NCBI GenBank assembly: GCA_047971245.1
Contig: JBKDZN010000284.1
Coordinates: 1-15,122 of the forward strand
DNA length: 15,122 bases
Origin: CADEDH01 sp047971245
GTDB taxonomy: Bacteria; Actinomycetota; Acidimicrobiia; Acidimicrobiales; SZUA-35
Direction: 5' to 3'
Positions 6,895 through 14,691 of this stretch are shown in pieces (the first letter of the stretch is position 1; each line of letters begins with the position of its first letter). The position numbers and the translations under genes were made by a program. Below the pieces are notes generated by a model. It searched no databases. It worked only from the letters and a program-made list of their open reading frames with translations, and had not been told where the DNA came from.

Positions 6895-8670
6895 ATGACT
6901 TCGCTCGGCGGTCTCGGAAGGGAACTGGATCAGGGCCTCGCCTCGTTCGCGTCCGGTGTCACCGGATGCCGGGAGCAGGCGGCGGGCCGGGTCGAGGCTC
7001 TTTTGACCTCCGCCGAGGTGGCCCGCCGGGTGCTGGTCGGCTACGAGGCCCGTCTCGTCGCCCTGGCCGACGAGCTGTCGGCCGATGGCGGCCCGGGTGC
7101 AGCTCCCGAGGATGTGCTGGGTCGTGGCGGAGTGTCCTCGGCGGAGGCCGGGCGGCGGGCGGGCCGCCAACGCTCGATCGCCGACCTGCCCGAAGTGTCC
7201 GCAGTGGCCGGATCGGGGCGGGCGAACCCCGAATGTCTGGATCGTCTGGCCGGGGCCCGGTCCCGCTTGGAGGGCGCAGCTGAGGAAGCGGCGTTCGTCG
7301 CCCGAGACGCGGATCTCGCCGAGTGGGTTGCGTCGTTGCCGCCGCGGCGATTCGCCCGCCGGGTGAACCGCCTGGTCGAGCAGATCGCCCACGATGCCGG
7401 GCGAAACCCGGCCGGGCGACGGCCGCGTGAGCTGGGTTTACGGCTCTGGCAGGGTGCTGATGGCCTGTACCGGCTCCACGGCGTGTTCGACACCGAAGCC
7501 GCGGAGATCCTCGGCGCCGCATTCGATCGCGAGATGAGCGCCCTCGCCCGAACCCGCACCGATACCGACAAAGCCGGGGAGGCCAGTGCGGCCGGAGCCG
7601 ATGACGAGGCCGGGGAGGCCAGTGCCGCGCCGGCCGGTGCGGTTCCAGGCGACGTTCACGAGGCCGGGGAGGCCGGCGCTGGTGTCGAGCCCGACGCAGC
7701 CGGGGCGGCGGATTCGATCTCGGACGACACCAACGGGGCAGGTTCGCCCAGCGCCGGTGTCGGGCCCGACGGGCCCGTGGCCAGTGATCGGCCCACGGGT
7801 GAGCAGGCCGACGATGCGCCCGAATCGCGGCGATTGCGGTTCGACGAACAGCTCCGGGCCGATGCCCTGGTCGAGATGTTGGCCCGGGCGTTCCGTCCCG
7901 GCAGCGAGATCGCCCGACCGCTGATCAACGTCCTCGTCGACGCCGCCACTGTCGTCGGCGGAGAGCACGGCGCCACGGTCGCCGAGTGGGGCCGCTCCGG
8001 CGAGGTGATCGGCCCGGAAACCCGGGAACGGCTCCAGTGCGGCGCCTTCTGGCAACCGATCGTGTCCGATCCCGCCGCCGGTCGCCCGCTGGATGTCGGC
8101 CGTTCGAAGCGGGTGGCGACGGCAAAGCAACGACGGGCCCTGCGGGCTCTCTATTCCACCTGTGCCTTCGGCGACTGCGATCGACCGTTCGCCTGGTGCC
8201 ATATCCACCACATCAGGCCCTGGGAGGAGTCCGGCCCCACCGACCTCGACAACCTCGTCCCGTTGTGCAGCCGCCATCACCACCTCGTGCACGAGGGCCG
8301 CTGGCGAATCCGCCTCGACGACCGACGTCGCCTCGAGATCCGTCGGCCCGATCGCCGCTGGTGGGGCTACGGCCTACCCGACGGGCCGATCACCCGAACG
8401 GCGGCCGCACCGCCATCTCGGACCGCCGACAACCCCGGGCCGCCACCCGCACAACCCCCCGGGGCCGGCCCACCAGCCGAACCCCTCGACGACAACCCTG
8501 GAGGCCCAGGCCGCGCCCATCGACCCCCCGACCGCCGGGCCGGACCAAACCGCCGCCCACGCCGGCGGCCCCGCCAAGTGTCCGACCCCGCGGGGCCGAC
8601 CGCGCCGGACCTCCGCCCCGCCAAGCCCGGTCCCGCAGCTCGCCGACCACCGGTAACCGCCGCCCGGTAG
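6895..8670 (+). CDS. DUF222/13E12-repeat family HNH endonuclease-like protein
   Basis: The product is 591 residues from ATG 6895. An in-frame ATG at 6748 would add 49 residues that do not look like the family start and would cross an AT-richer, promoter-like stretch, so the shorter form is chosen. The N-terminal half is the helical DUF222 region (start MTSLGGLGRELDQ). Residues about 225-315 are an Ala/Gly/Asp/Glu-rich linker with repeated AGEASA motifs. The HNH nuclease fold holds Cys423, Cys428, WCHIHH with His438/439, Asn453 and Cys458 followed by RHHH. The C-terminal 90 or so residues are Pro/Arg-rich and probably disordered. The family is abundant in actinobacteria, and related REP13E12 elements in Mycobacterium tuberculosis are prophage insertion sites. 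The cellular role is unclear. It is the only plus-strand gene here and is divergent from the conflict operon. Confidence 0.92.
   Translation: MTSLGGLGRELDQGLASFASGVTGCREQAAGRVEALLTSAEVARRVLVGYEARLVALADELSADGGPGAAPEDVLGRGGVSSAEAGRRAGRQRSIADLPEVSAVAGSGRANPECLDRLAGARSRLEGAAEEAAFVARDADLAEWVASLPPRRFARRVNRLVEQIAHDAGRNPAGRRPRELGLRLWQGADGLYRLHGVFDTEAAEILGAAFDREMSALARTRTDTDKAGEASAAGADDEAGEASAAPAGAVPGDVHEAGEAGAGVEPDAAGAADSISDDTNGAGSPSAGVGPDGPVASDRPTGEQADDAPESRRLRFDEQLRADALVEMLARAFRPGSEIARPLINVLVDAATVVGGEHGATVAEWGRSGEVIGPETRERLQCGAFWQPIVSDPAAGRPLDVGRSKRVATAKQRRALRALYSTCAFGDCDRPFAWCHIHHIRPWEESGPTDLDNLVPLCSRHHHLVHEGRWRIRLDDRRRLEIRRPDRRWWGYGLPDGPITRTAAAPPSRTADNPGPPPAQPPGAGPPAEPLDDNPGGPGRAHRPPDRRAGPNRRPRRRPRQVSDPAGPTAPDLRPAKPGPAARRPPVTAAR
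7573..7679 (+). repeat. Three spaced copies of a 17-base repeat inside the HNH gene
   Basis: GCCGGGGAGGCCAGTGC occurs at 7573-7589 and 7609-7625, with a near copy at 7663-7679. The spacings of 36 and 54 bases are multiples of 18, so the frame is kept and each copy encodes AGEA. The repeats fall in the linker between the DUF222 region and the HNH region, which suggests expansion by slippage or recombination. Confidence 0.8.
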
Positions 8671-8946
8671 ACCCCAACCGCACTCGGCCCAGCGCGGTGG
8701 CCGAGGACCGCCCGGCGCCCCAACCGGCGCGGCAGTCCCACCGGCCCCGCAAACCTTCGTACCTTGACAACCGAATACCGGCCCCGGGGTGGGTCAGTCC
8801 GACCGACCGACCAACCGGGCTGGCGTCCAGGAGCCACACCATCGCCGTGATGCTCGGCGACCTCATTGTGTGACACGACTCGTTGTGCGACGCGGCTCGT
8901 TGTGCGACGCGGCTCACCCGGGCGGGCGTGGCCGGCCAGCGCCGGG
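8671..8946. other. Convergent intergenic region
   Basis: This 276-base gap separates the HNH gene from the sulfotransferase gene, which end facing each other. It contains the 17-base tandem repeats and a GACCGACCGACC run near 8801-8813. No small gene or clear terminator could be supported. Confidence 0.7.
8862..8912. repeat. Three tandem 17-base units between convergent genes
   Basis: Units lie at 8862-8878 (CTCATTGTGTGACACGA), 8879-8895 and 8896-8912. The last two are identical (CTCGTTGTGCGACGCGG); the first differs at four positions. They lie in the 276-base gap between the HNH gene and the sulfotransferase gene. The gap also holds a GACC microrepeat near 8801. No convincing terminator hairpin was seen there. 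The function is unknown. Confidence 0.85.
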
Positions 8947-9663
8947 TCAAGCCGCCCGGGTGCGGAGCGCCGACCGTGCCCCGGCGACGGCCACCAACCC
9001 GGCGGCGATCCACGGCGCTTCGTAGGAGACGAGCCGGACCGCGCCGAACCGGAGCCGCATCGCCATCCGGCCATTGGCCCGGGGAAACGGCTCGGTGGGT
9101 ACCGGCACGTCGAGGAAGGCGCACAGGGGCTCCCAGCCGTCGGCCACGTCGAACACCAGGAGCCGGTCCGGCGGGACCGTGGCGATCACCTCGGCCGTCC
9201 GCTCCTGGTAGATCTCGATGGCCCGGTCCCGATCCTCGAACCGGCCCTCGAACAAGCCGTCCCAGATCATGGCGTCGTTGACCGCGAAGGCCTCATCAAC
9301 GATCGGCAAGAGGCGACGGAGCCACGGCGCCACCGCGGTGCGGGCTCGGTACACCGTGGTGAAGGTGCTGTCGTACCACCGTTGCGGGCCGCGCACGGTG
9401 TGGATCACCTTGGCGTCGGGGAACGTAGCGAGCAGTTCCCGCCACACGATCGCCCCCGGGTAGTCCACCTGGCTCCGGTAGGGGGCGAAGAACCGCCGCC
9501 AATCCACCGGCTCGCCTCGCACGTGGGCGGCCAGGGTCCGGAACTGGCGGGGATGGGTCATGGCCTCGACCATGTGGTGGCACGGACCGAAGCCGAGCCG
9601 CTCCAGGGCCTGACGGGTCGACAGGGTGCCCGTCCGCCCGCACCCAGTTCCGATCACTTCCAC
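8947..9663 (-). CDS. PAPS-dependent sulfotransferase family protein
   Basis: The 238-residue product starts at GTG 9663, giving MEVIGTGCGRTGTLS at the N-terminus. This matches the usual family start, with the 5'-phosphosulfate-binding loop at residues 5-13. An ATG at 9732 would overlap the transporter gene by 29 bases and add residues the family lacks; a GTG at 9657 is also possible. The segment around KVIHTVRGPQRWYDS resembles the 3'-phosphate-binding region with its Arg and Ser. A hydrophobic stretch near the C-terminus (APWIAAGLVAVAG) may anchor the protein in the membrane, as seen in related proteins. The enzyme would move sulfate from PAPS to an acceptor that cannot be named. It lies 40 bases after the SulP transporter gene on the same strand, so it probably shares its transcript. 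The start-site evidence is weak because no clear ribosome site is visible. Confidence 0.82.
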   Translation of the reverse strand: MEVIGTGCGRTGTLSTRQALERLGFGPCHHMVEAMTHPRQFRTLAAHVRGEPVDWRRFFAPYRSQVDYPGAIVWRELLATFPDAKVIHTVRGPQRWYDSTFTTVYRARTAVAPWLRRLLPIVDEAFAVNDAMIWDGLFEGRFEDRDRAIEIYQERTAEVIATVPPDRLLVFDVADGWEPLCAFLDVPVPTEPFPRANGRMAMRLRFGAVRLVSYEAPWIAAGLVAVAGARSALRTRAA

Positions 9664-9703
9664 CCCGACAGCATCGCGGGCGCCGCCACCGGGCGCCAGG
9701 ACT

Positions 9704-11356
9704 TCACAACGGCAGAGGATTGCGCTCCACATGGCTGCGGGCGTGGGCGATGGCGTCGTCGAGATCGGTGAAGAGATGGTTCTCGTGGCCGAGACGGTCG
9801 ATGGCGCCCACCTCCTCCAGGATCCGCAGGTGTTCGGGCCGGGGCCCCTTCAACAACACGGTGATGCCACGCGCCTCGAGGGTGTCGATCATCTCGCCGA
9901 GGGCCTGGGCGCCGGTCGCGTCGAGCATCTGCAACTCGGGGAGGCGCAGGATCAACACCCGGACCGCGCCCACCGAGGTGAGCTCATCGAGGAACCGCTG
10001 GACCGCCCCGAAGAACAGGGCCCCGTCGAGGCGGTAGGAGACGATCTTCTCGGCCCGCAACTCCTCGGCGGTACCGGCGTCGAGCAGGGGCAACGGTTCG
10101 GCCACCGGGGCCGAGGTGCGGGCGAGCTGGCGGAGCGCCAGCAGGGCGGCGGCCGCCATGCCCACCTCCACCGCGAGGATCAGATCGAACGCCACCGTGG
10201 TGGCGGCGGTCAGGGTGAGGATGACAGCGTCGGAGCGAGTGGCCCGCACGATGGATTCGATGTTGTGCACCTCGACCATCCGCACCGCGGTCACCATCAA
10301 CACCCCGGCCAGCGCAGCCACCGGGATCCGGGCCACCAGCGACGATCCGGCGAACACGATGACAATCAGCACCACGGCGTGGACGATGGTGGCCAGCCGG
10401 GTCCGGGCCCCGGCCTTGACGTTCACCGCGGTGCGGGCAATGGCCCCGGTGGCCGGCATACCGCCGAACAGGGGTGAAGCGATATTGGCCAACCCCTGGC
10501 CAATCAGTTCCCGGTTCGGGTCGTGACGTCCCACCCCGGCCATCCCGTCGGCCACCTTGGCCGACAGGAGACTCTCCAGCGCCCCCAGGGCGGCAACGGC
10601 CACCACCGGTCCGAACAGGTCGGAGACCAGACCCGGGTCGAGGTTCGGCAGCGACGGTGACGGCAGCGATGACGGGAGCTCCCCGATCACGCTCACCGGG
10701 GCGTCCACCGCCACCGCGATCACGGTGGCGGCCATCACCGCCAGCAGCGACGCCGGCAGGCCACGATGAAGACGGGGCGCGATGACCATCACCGCCACCA
10801 CCACCCCGACCAGCACCACCGCCCACCACCGCCCGGCCCCCTCGAACCCGGCGCGCACCGCCCGGGCCGCCACCAGCGCGGTGTTCTCCCCCTCCGGTTT
10901 GGCCACCCCCAGGGCCGCCGGGACCTGCTGGAGGAAGATGATCACCGCGATCCCCAGGGTGAACCCCTCGATGACGGGCCACGGGATGAACACCAGGTAG
11001 CGACCGAACCCGGCCACGCCGGCGGCCACGATCAGGATCCCGGCCAGGATGCCAACGGTGAACACCGCCTCGATCCCGTGGCGGGCCACCAGGGGCACCA
11101 GCACCACGGTCATGGCCCCAGTGGGGCCCGACACCTGCACGTTCGATCCGCCGAACACCCCGGCCACCAGGCCGGCCACGATGGCGGTGACCAGGCCGGC
11201 GTCGGCGCCGAGGCCCGAGGTGATCCCGAAGGCCAGGGCCAGGGGCAGGGCCACCACCCCGACGGTCAGGCCGGCCACGACGTCCCGGCGCCACGATCCG
11301 GCCAGGCCGGCGTAGTCGGCGGGCCCCGGCAGCAGGGCGGCGATCCGGGCGTTCAC
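9704..11356 (-). CDS. SulP-family inorganic anion transporter with STAS domain
   Basis: The 550-residue product starts at GTG 11356, overlapping the ArsR stop (GTGA), with GAGG 7 bases upstream. Residues about 20-430 are a series of hydrophobic helices carrying SulP marks: VVALPLALAFGI near the first helix, VSGPTGAMT, and later GQGLANIASPLFGGMPATG. Residues about 440-545 are a cytoplasmic STAS domain with DATGAQAL, where the Thr takes the position of the Ser phosphorylated in related anti-sigma antagonists. The family carries sulfate, bicarbonate or other anions, usually with sodium or proton coupling. The regulator upstream and the sulfotransferase downstream suggest sulfate here, but bicarbonate cannot be excluded from sequence. 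It acts in the plasma membrane. Confidence 0.93.
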   Translation of the reverse strand: MNARIAALLPGPADYAGLAGSWRRDVVAGLTVGVVALPLALAFGITSGLGADAGLVTAIVAGLVAGVFGGSNVQVSGPTGAMTVVLVPLVARHGIEAVFTVGILAGILIVAAGVAGFGRYLVFIPWPVIEGFTLGIAVIIFLQQVPAALGVAKPEGENTALVAARAVRAGFEGAGRWWAVVLVGVVVAVMVIAPRLHRGLPASLLAVMAATVIAVAVDAPVSVIGELPSSLPSPSLPNLDPGLVSDLFGPVVAVAALGALESLLSAKVADGMAGVGRHDPNRELIGQGLANIASPLFGGMPATGAIARTAVNVKAGARTRLATIVHAVVLIVIVFAGSSLVARIPVAALAGVLMVTAVRMVEVHNIESIVRATRSDAVILTLTAATTVAFDLILAVEVGMAAAALLALRQLARTSAPVAEPLPLLDAGTAEELRAEKIVSYRLDGALFFGAVQRFLDELTSVGAVRVLILRLPELQMLDATGAQALGEMIDTLEARGITVLLKGPRPEHLRILEEVGAIDRLGHENHLFTDLDDAIAHARSHVERNPLPL

Positions 11357-11706
11357 TGTTGGGCCTCGGCGGCCTGCAGGTCGGCCAGGAGCTCCCGGGA
11401 CTCCTCCAGCCCCGAGATCAGCAACCGCCGGGCCACGGCCAGCAGGTCCACCACCAGGGGGTCCTTCACCGAGTAGTAGACCGTGGTCACCTCACGCCGG
11501 GAACTCACCAGGCCGGCCCGCCGCAGGACGGCGAGCTGTTGGGACAGGTGGGAGGCTTCCACCTCCACCGCAGCGGCCAGATCCGACACCGACCGCTCGT
11601 CACCGGCGGCGAGGACCTCGAGCACCCGCACCCGTACCGGGTGACCCATGGCCTTGAACAGCTCCGCCTTGACCTCATAGACAGGCGCACCCAGACGATC
11701 CGGCAC
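11353..11706 (-). CDS. ArsR/SmtB-type winged-helix regulator lacking cysteines
   Basis: The 117-residue product starts at GTG 11706, preceded by a strong ribosome site (AAGGAGGAGGG, about 5-8 bases away). This favours it over longer in-frame alternatives up to 11778. The core is a winged helix-turn-helix: an N-terminal helix with FKAMGHPVRVRVLEVL (17-32), recognition helices at about 39-61 (SHLSQQLAVLRRAGL) and a wing with TTVYYS (74-79). The metal-site sequence ELCVCDL of arsenic and cadmium sensors is replaced by RSVSDL, and there is no cysteine in the whole protein, so thiol-based metal, sulfide or persulfide sensing is unlikely. The stop overlaps the SulP start, so the regulator probably controls its own operon through the palindrome upstream. 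Confidence 0.93.
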   Translation of the reverse strand: MPDRLGAPVYEVKAELFKAMGHPVRVRVLEVLAAGDERSVSDLAAAVEVEASHLSQQLAVLRRAGLVSSRREVTTVYYSVKDPLVVDLLAVARRLLISGLEESRELLADLQAAEAQQ

Positions 11707-11796
11707 GATGCCCTCCTCCTTCTCCACCCGAGCCTCTCCGCCCGAGCTTCTCCACCCGCGCACCAGCGGGCCGAGCAACCGTGAACCGAGAGCCCC

Positions 11797-11828
11797 TCAG
11801 CTATCTGACAATTTCTTCAGATAGCTGA
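11797..11828. promoter_or_regulatory. Inverted repeat, likely ArsR operator
   Basis: TCAGCTATCTGA and its perfect reverse complement TCAGATAGCTGA (12-base arms) are separated by 8 bases. The site is AT-richer than its surroundings and lies about 90 bases upstream of the ArsR start. The shape fits ArsR-family operators. A TATCCT on the minus strand at 11847-11842 could be a -10 element with the palindrome just downstream of the start. A second small palindrome, GCTGATCAGC (11824-11833), overlaps the right arm. There is no T-run, which argues against a terminator. Confidence 0.7.
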
Positions 11829-11884
11829 TCAGCGATTCAGGAGGATACCGACGCCCGGCCGCAGCTCGGATGAGAGGGGCAGGT

Positions 11885-13462
11885 TCACCCGTCGGGCAGT
11901 GTGTTCCCGGAACCAGTCTGCCCAGAGCCAGTCTTGGCAGAGCCAGTCTTGGCAGAGCCGGTCTTCCCAGAACCAGTCTCGCCGGGGCCCGCCGCGCCGG
12001 CCGCGGCCGCCGTGCCGTGGCTCGGTTCCCGGGCCTCCAGGGCGGCGACCCGGGCTTCGAGTTCGCCGATGGCGTCCATGGTGGCCCGGCGGACCGCGTC
12101 GACCTGGGTGGCCACCGGGGCGATCTCCCAGTTCATCAGCCGGCGCAGCACCTGCTTCAGGTGTGACACACCGGGCCGGGCCGAGGTGGCCTCGGGCCGG
12201 TTCACCGAACCGATCGCCACCAGCGGGTCGACCGCCGAGGCCCCCGCCGCCGATGCCGTAGACCCTGCCGTCGACGCCGGGTCACCGGTGAGCTGCCGGG
12301 ACCGGGCCCGGGACCGGATCATCGTCTCGACGGCCACCCGGTCCACCTCGGCGCCAACGTCCCAGTCGGAGGCCGCCGTTCCCGCCGGCGCACCGGCGCC
12401 ACCGCCCCCGTCGGGACGGGGACCGTCCGCGGCCACCCGGGCTTTGAAGGCCTGCACCATCGACTCGGTGTCGGTGAAGAACACGGCCCCCTCGGGGGCC
12501 TGGTCGGTGAGGCCACCCACGTCGGTGGCGATGATGGGGGTACGGTGCAGTTTGGCCCGCTCCAGAACCCCGGACGACCAGATCTCCCGGTAGGGCAGGA
12601 CCACGGTGTCAGCCGCGATGATCCACCGGTCGAACGCCTCGTCGCTCACGTAGCCCCGGTGGAGGGTGACCCCGGGGATGGCCCGGCACTGGGCCTCCAG
12701 CCGGCGGGCGTAGTCGACCAGGTCCGGGTGGTCGACCCGGACCGAGCCGACGATGTGGAACGAGGCCCGGTCGAGCCCGGCCCGGCCGAAGGCCTCGGCG
12801 GCCCGGTCGAATCCCTTGTGGTCCTGGATGAACCCGATGGCCAGGAACACATGCTCGTCGTCCGGGAGCCCGAGGTCGGCCCGGGCCTCCTGGCGGGTGA
12901 CGGTGGAGGCAGCCACGAACGAGGCCCCGTGATCGACCAGGGTCACGTCGGCCGCCGTGAGCCCGAGCCGCTCCACCAAGGCCTCCACCTCGCGGCGGGT
13001 GTGGACGCTGAGCCGGGCCGCGGCCCGAAGGGCCCGGGCGGCCAGGGCCCGTTCGGCCGGGTTCCGCTCGAGGGGCCCGTACTCGATCTCGTGCAACCGG
13101 ATCTCGAGGCGGGTCACCCGGGCCAGGGCCTCGATCCCGCCCCACACCGCCACCCGCTGCAGCGGGGTCCGGCAGGCACCGAACATCATCTCCGGCGAGA
13201 ACTGGATGATGACCCGGTCGTAGCGGCGGGCCCGGGCGGTGAGGGCGGTGATGCCCCGCACCCCACCCAGGGCGAGATGGTGATGGGCCGCCGACGGCAG
13301 GGGCGACAGGACCTCCAGGTCGACCCCGTCGGCCCGCATCCGGCGCACCTCCTGCACCGCGTAGGCGGCGATCCCGTCCCGGTAGGGGGCGTAGGGGGTG
13401 ACCATGAGCACCCGGTCGCGGCCGGGCGGGTCCTGGTGGGCGGGGTCGGGCGTTCCCGTCAT
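11885..13462 (-). CDS. GT-B (GT4-like) glycosyltransferase with repetitive C-terminal tail
   Basis: The 525-residue product starts at ATG 13462, which overlaps the previous gene's stop (ATGA). GGAGG lies 4 bases upstream, so the open frame further upstream is not used. Residues about 15-345 are a two-lobed GT-B fold. The N-lobe begins VLMVTPYAPYRDGIAAY and the C-lobe holds GFIQDHKGF (210-218), where donor nucleotide contacts are expected. The EX7E motif is Glu293 to Glu301, followed by TPIIATDVGG. Residues about 345-430 are low complexity. Residues about 440-490 are amphipathic and may form a coiled coil (GELEARVAALEARE). The tail repeats the pentad TGSxK/Q. It would transfer a sugar, donor unknown, in the glycan pathway of the genes upstream. 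The tail is unusual for the family. Confidence 0.88.
   Translation of the reverse strand: MTGTPDPAHQDPPGRDRVLMVTPYAPYRDGIAAYAVQEVRRMRADGVDLEVLSPLPSAAHHHLALGGVRGITALTARARRYDRVIIQFSPEMMFGACRTPLQRVAVWGGIEALARVTRLEIRLHEIEYGPLERNPAERALAARALRAAARLSVHTRREVEALVERLGLTAADVTLVDHGASFVAASTVTRQEARADLGLPDDEHVFLAIGFIQDHKGFDRAAEAFGRAGLDRASFHIVGSVRVDHPDLVDYARRLEAQCRAIPGVTLHRGYVSDEAFDRWIIAADTVVLPYREIWSSGVLERAKLHRTPIIATDVGGLTDQAPEGAVFFTDTESMVQAFKARVAADGPRPDGGGGAGAPAGTAASDWDVGAEVDRVAVETMIRSRARSRQLTGDPASTAGSTASAAGASAVDPLVAIGSVNRPEATSARPGVSHLKQVLRRLMNWEIAPVATQVDAVRRATMDAIGELEARVAALEAREPSHGTAAAAGAAGPGETGSGKTGSAKTGSAKTGSGQTGSGNTLPDG
11910..11984. repeat. Five 15-base tandem units in the glycosyltransferase gene
   Basis: Units begin at 11910, 11925, 11940, 11955 and 11970. 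The second and third (GAGCCAGTCTTGGCA) are identical; the others differ at a few positions. On the minus strand they encode five-residue repeats of the form TGSGK/TGSAK/TGSGQ near the C-terminus. Confidence 0.88.
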
Positions 13463-14691
13463 CGGGCCTCCACGGGTACGGGAAGCCAGGCGTCGAGGGT
13501 GGCCTCCATACGGTCGAGTACGTCGGCCCAGCGGTAGTGCTGTTCCACGTAGGCCCGGCCGGGAGCAGCCAGTCGGGCCGCGGCCGCGGGCGCATCGGAG
13601 ACGAACCGCAACGCCTCGGTCAGCTCGGCCTGACCCCGGTAGGTCAACCCGGCCCCCGATCGTTCCACGTGCCAGCGCACCACGGCACTGGCCGCGTTGG
13701 CGATGACGGGGGTGCCGGCCCCCCACGCCTCCAGCACGGTCCGCGAGAAGCTCTCCATGGCGCTCGGTTGGATGTAGGCGGCCGCGGCGGCCATGGCGTC
13801 GTTGCGTCGGGCGTCGCTGACGAAACCGAGGTCGACCACCCGGGACGCCAGGTCGGCGGGGGCGTCGACCTCGCCGACCCCGGAGGTGACGAGCCGCAGG
13901 TCGGTGGGATGCTGACGGACCAGGTCGGCGAACGCGGCCAGCAGGACCGACCAGCCCTTGCCCCATTCCCGGCGGCCGGCGTAGTAGACGAACGGGCCGT
14001 CGATGCCGGTGTCGGCCCGGAACCGGTCGGGGTCATAGGTGGACGGGAGGTCGATACCGGCCCCCACCACCTCGGTCCGGTGCGGCAGCTGGTAGAGCGA
14101 GGCGGCCAGGGACGCCTCGGGGTCGGTCAGGAACCACAGGCCCCGGGCCCCGGCGATCATCGAGGCGAAGATGTCGAGCCGGGCGGTCGGCTCGTCGTGG
14201 AGGCACGGCATGATCACCGTGCGCCCCGGCACGACCTGACTCACCGCGTAGGTGGTCCAGAACATGTACGGGGCGAAGATCATGACCCGGTACCGGTCGC
14301 CGTGGTCGAGCACATGGTGCCACAGGCGGCTCACCCGCAGGCTGTCGTTGACCCACAGCTGCTGGTCGAAGATGTCCACCGGTTCCCCGGCCAGGATCCG
14401 GGCCCCGATCCGTTCCCGGTGGACCCCGGCGGTGTCGGTCTCGGTCGGGAACCGGCGGATCACCACCTCACCCTCGGAGCTCACCCCCTCCGGATAGTGG
14501 TTGGCCCAGGTGTAGTGATCGCGGGCGCAGGTGGTCAGGATCTCGACAGGATGGCCCCGTTCGGCCAGACCCCGGGCCGTCTCGGCGATCACGGCCTCGG
14601 CCCCGCCCACCACGTCGTCGCCGTAGCGGGGCGGTACCAGGGCGACGGTGCCCGGCCGGATGGTGGCCGGTGCCGCGGCACGGCCCGTCAT
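13459..14691 (-). CDS. GT-B (GT4-like) glycosyltransferase
   Basis: The product is 410 residues from ATG 14691, overlapping the stop of the fucose synthase gene (ATGA), with a GGCGGGG ribosome-like site just upstream. VALVPPRYGDDVVGGAE (residues 16-32) is the N-terminal strand and glycine loop of GT4 enzymes. GRREWGKGWSVLLAAF (239-254) opens the C-lobe, and the EX7E motif is Glu313 to Glu321 (ESFSRTVLE), followed by GTPVIANA. Such enzymes transfer a sugar from a nucleotide donor with retention of configuration. Given the gene upstream, GDP-fucose or a related GDP-sugar is a possible donor, but nothing in the sequence proves it. The stop overlaps the next glycosyltransferase start, so the three genes form one transcript. 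Confidence 0.9.
   Translation of the reverse strand: MTGRAAAPATIRPGTVALVPPRYGDDVVGGAEAVIAETARGLAERGHPVEILTTCARDHYTWANHYPEGVSSEGEVVIRRFPTETDTAGVHRERIGARILAGEPVDIFDQQLWVNDSLRVSRLWHHVLDHGDRYRVMIFAPYMFWTTYAVSQVVPGRTVIMPCLHDEPTARLDIFASMIAGARGLWFLTDPEASLAASLYQLPHRTEVVGAGIDLPSTYDPDRFRADTGIDGPFVYYAGRREWGKGWSVLLAAFADLVRQHPTDLRLVTSGVGEVDAPADLASRVVDLGFVSDARRNDAMAAAAAYIQPSAMESFSRTVLEAWGAGTPVIANAASAVVRWHVERSGAGLTYRGQAELTEALRFVSDAPAAAARLAAPGRAYVEQHYRWADVLDRMEATLDAWLPVPVEAR

Noticed and set aside
8764..8769. TTGACA resembling a -35 box downstream of the HNH gene
   Set aside because: No -10-like hexamer lies 15-19 bases away, and no plus-strand gene follows.
9664..9732. ATG 9732 as sulfotransferase start
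   Set aside because: It has no ribosome site, overlaps the SulP end and adds residues before the PAPS loop that relatives lack.
11797..11828. Palindrome as terminator of the glycosyltransferase operon
   Set aside because: The stem is AT-rich with no following T-run, and it lies at the ArsR promoter, so an operator is more likely.
13463..13966. Longer form of the second glycosyltransferase starting at 13966
   Set aside because: The extra 168 residues are Arg/Pro/Gly-rich shadow sequence overlapping the upstream glycosyltransferase; the ATGA overlap and GGAGG support ATG 13462.
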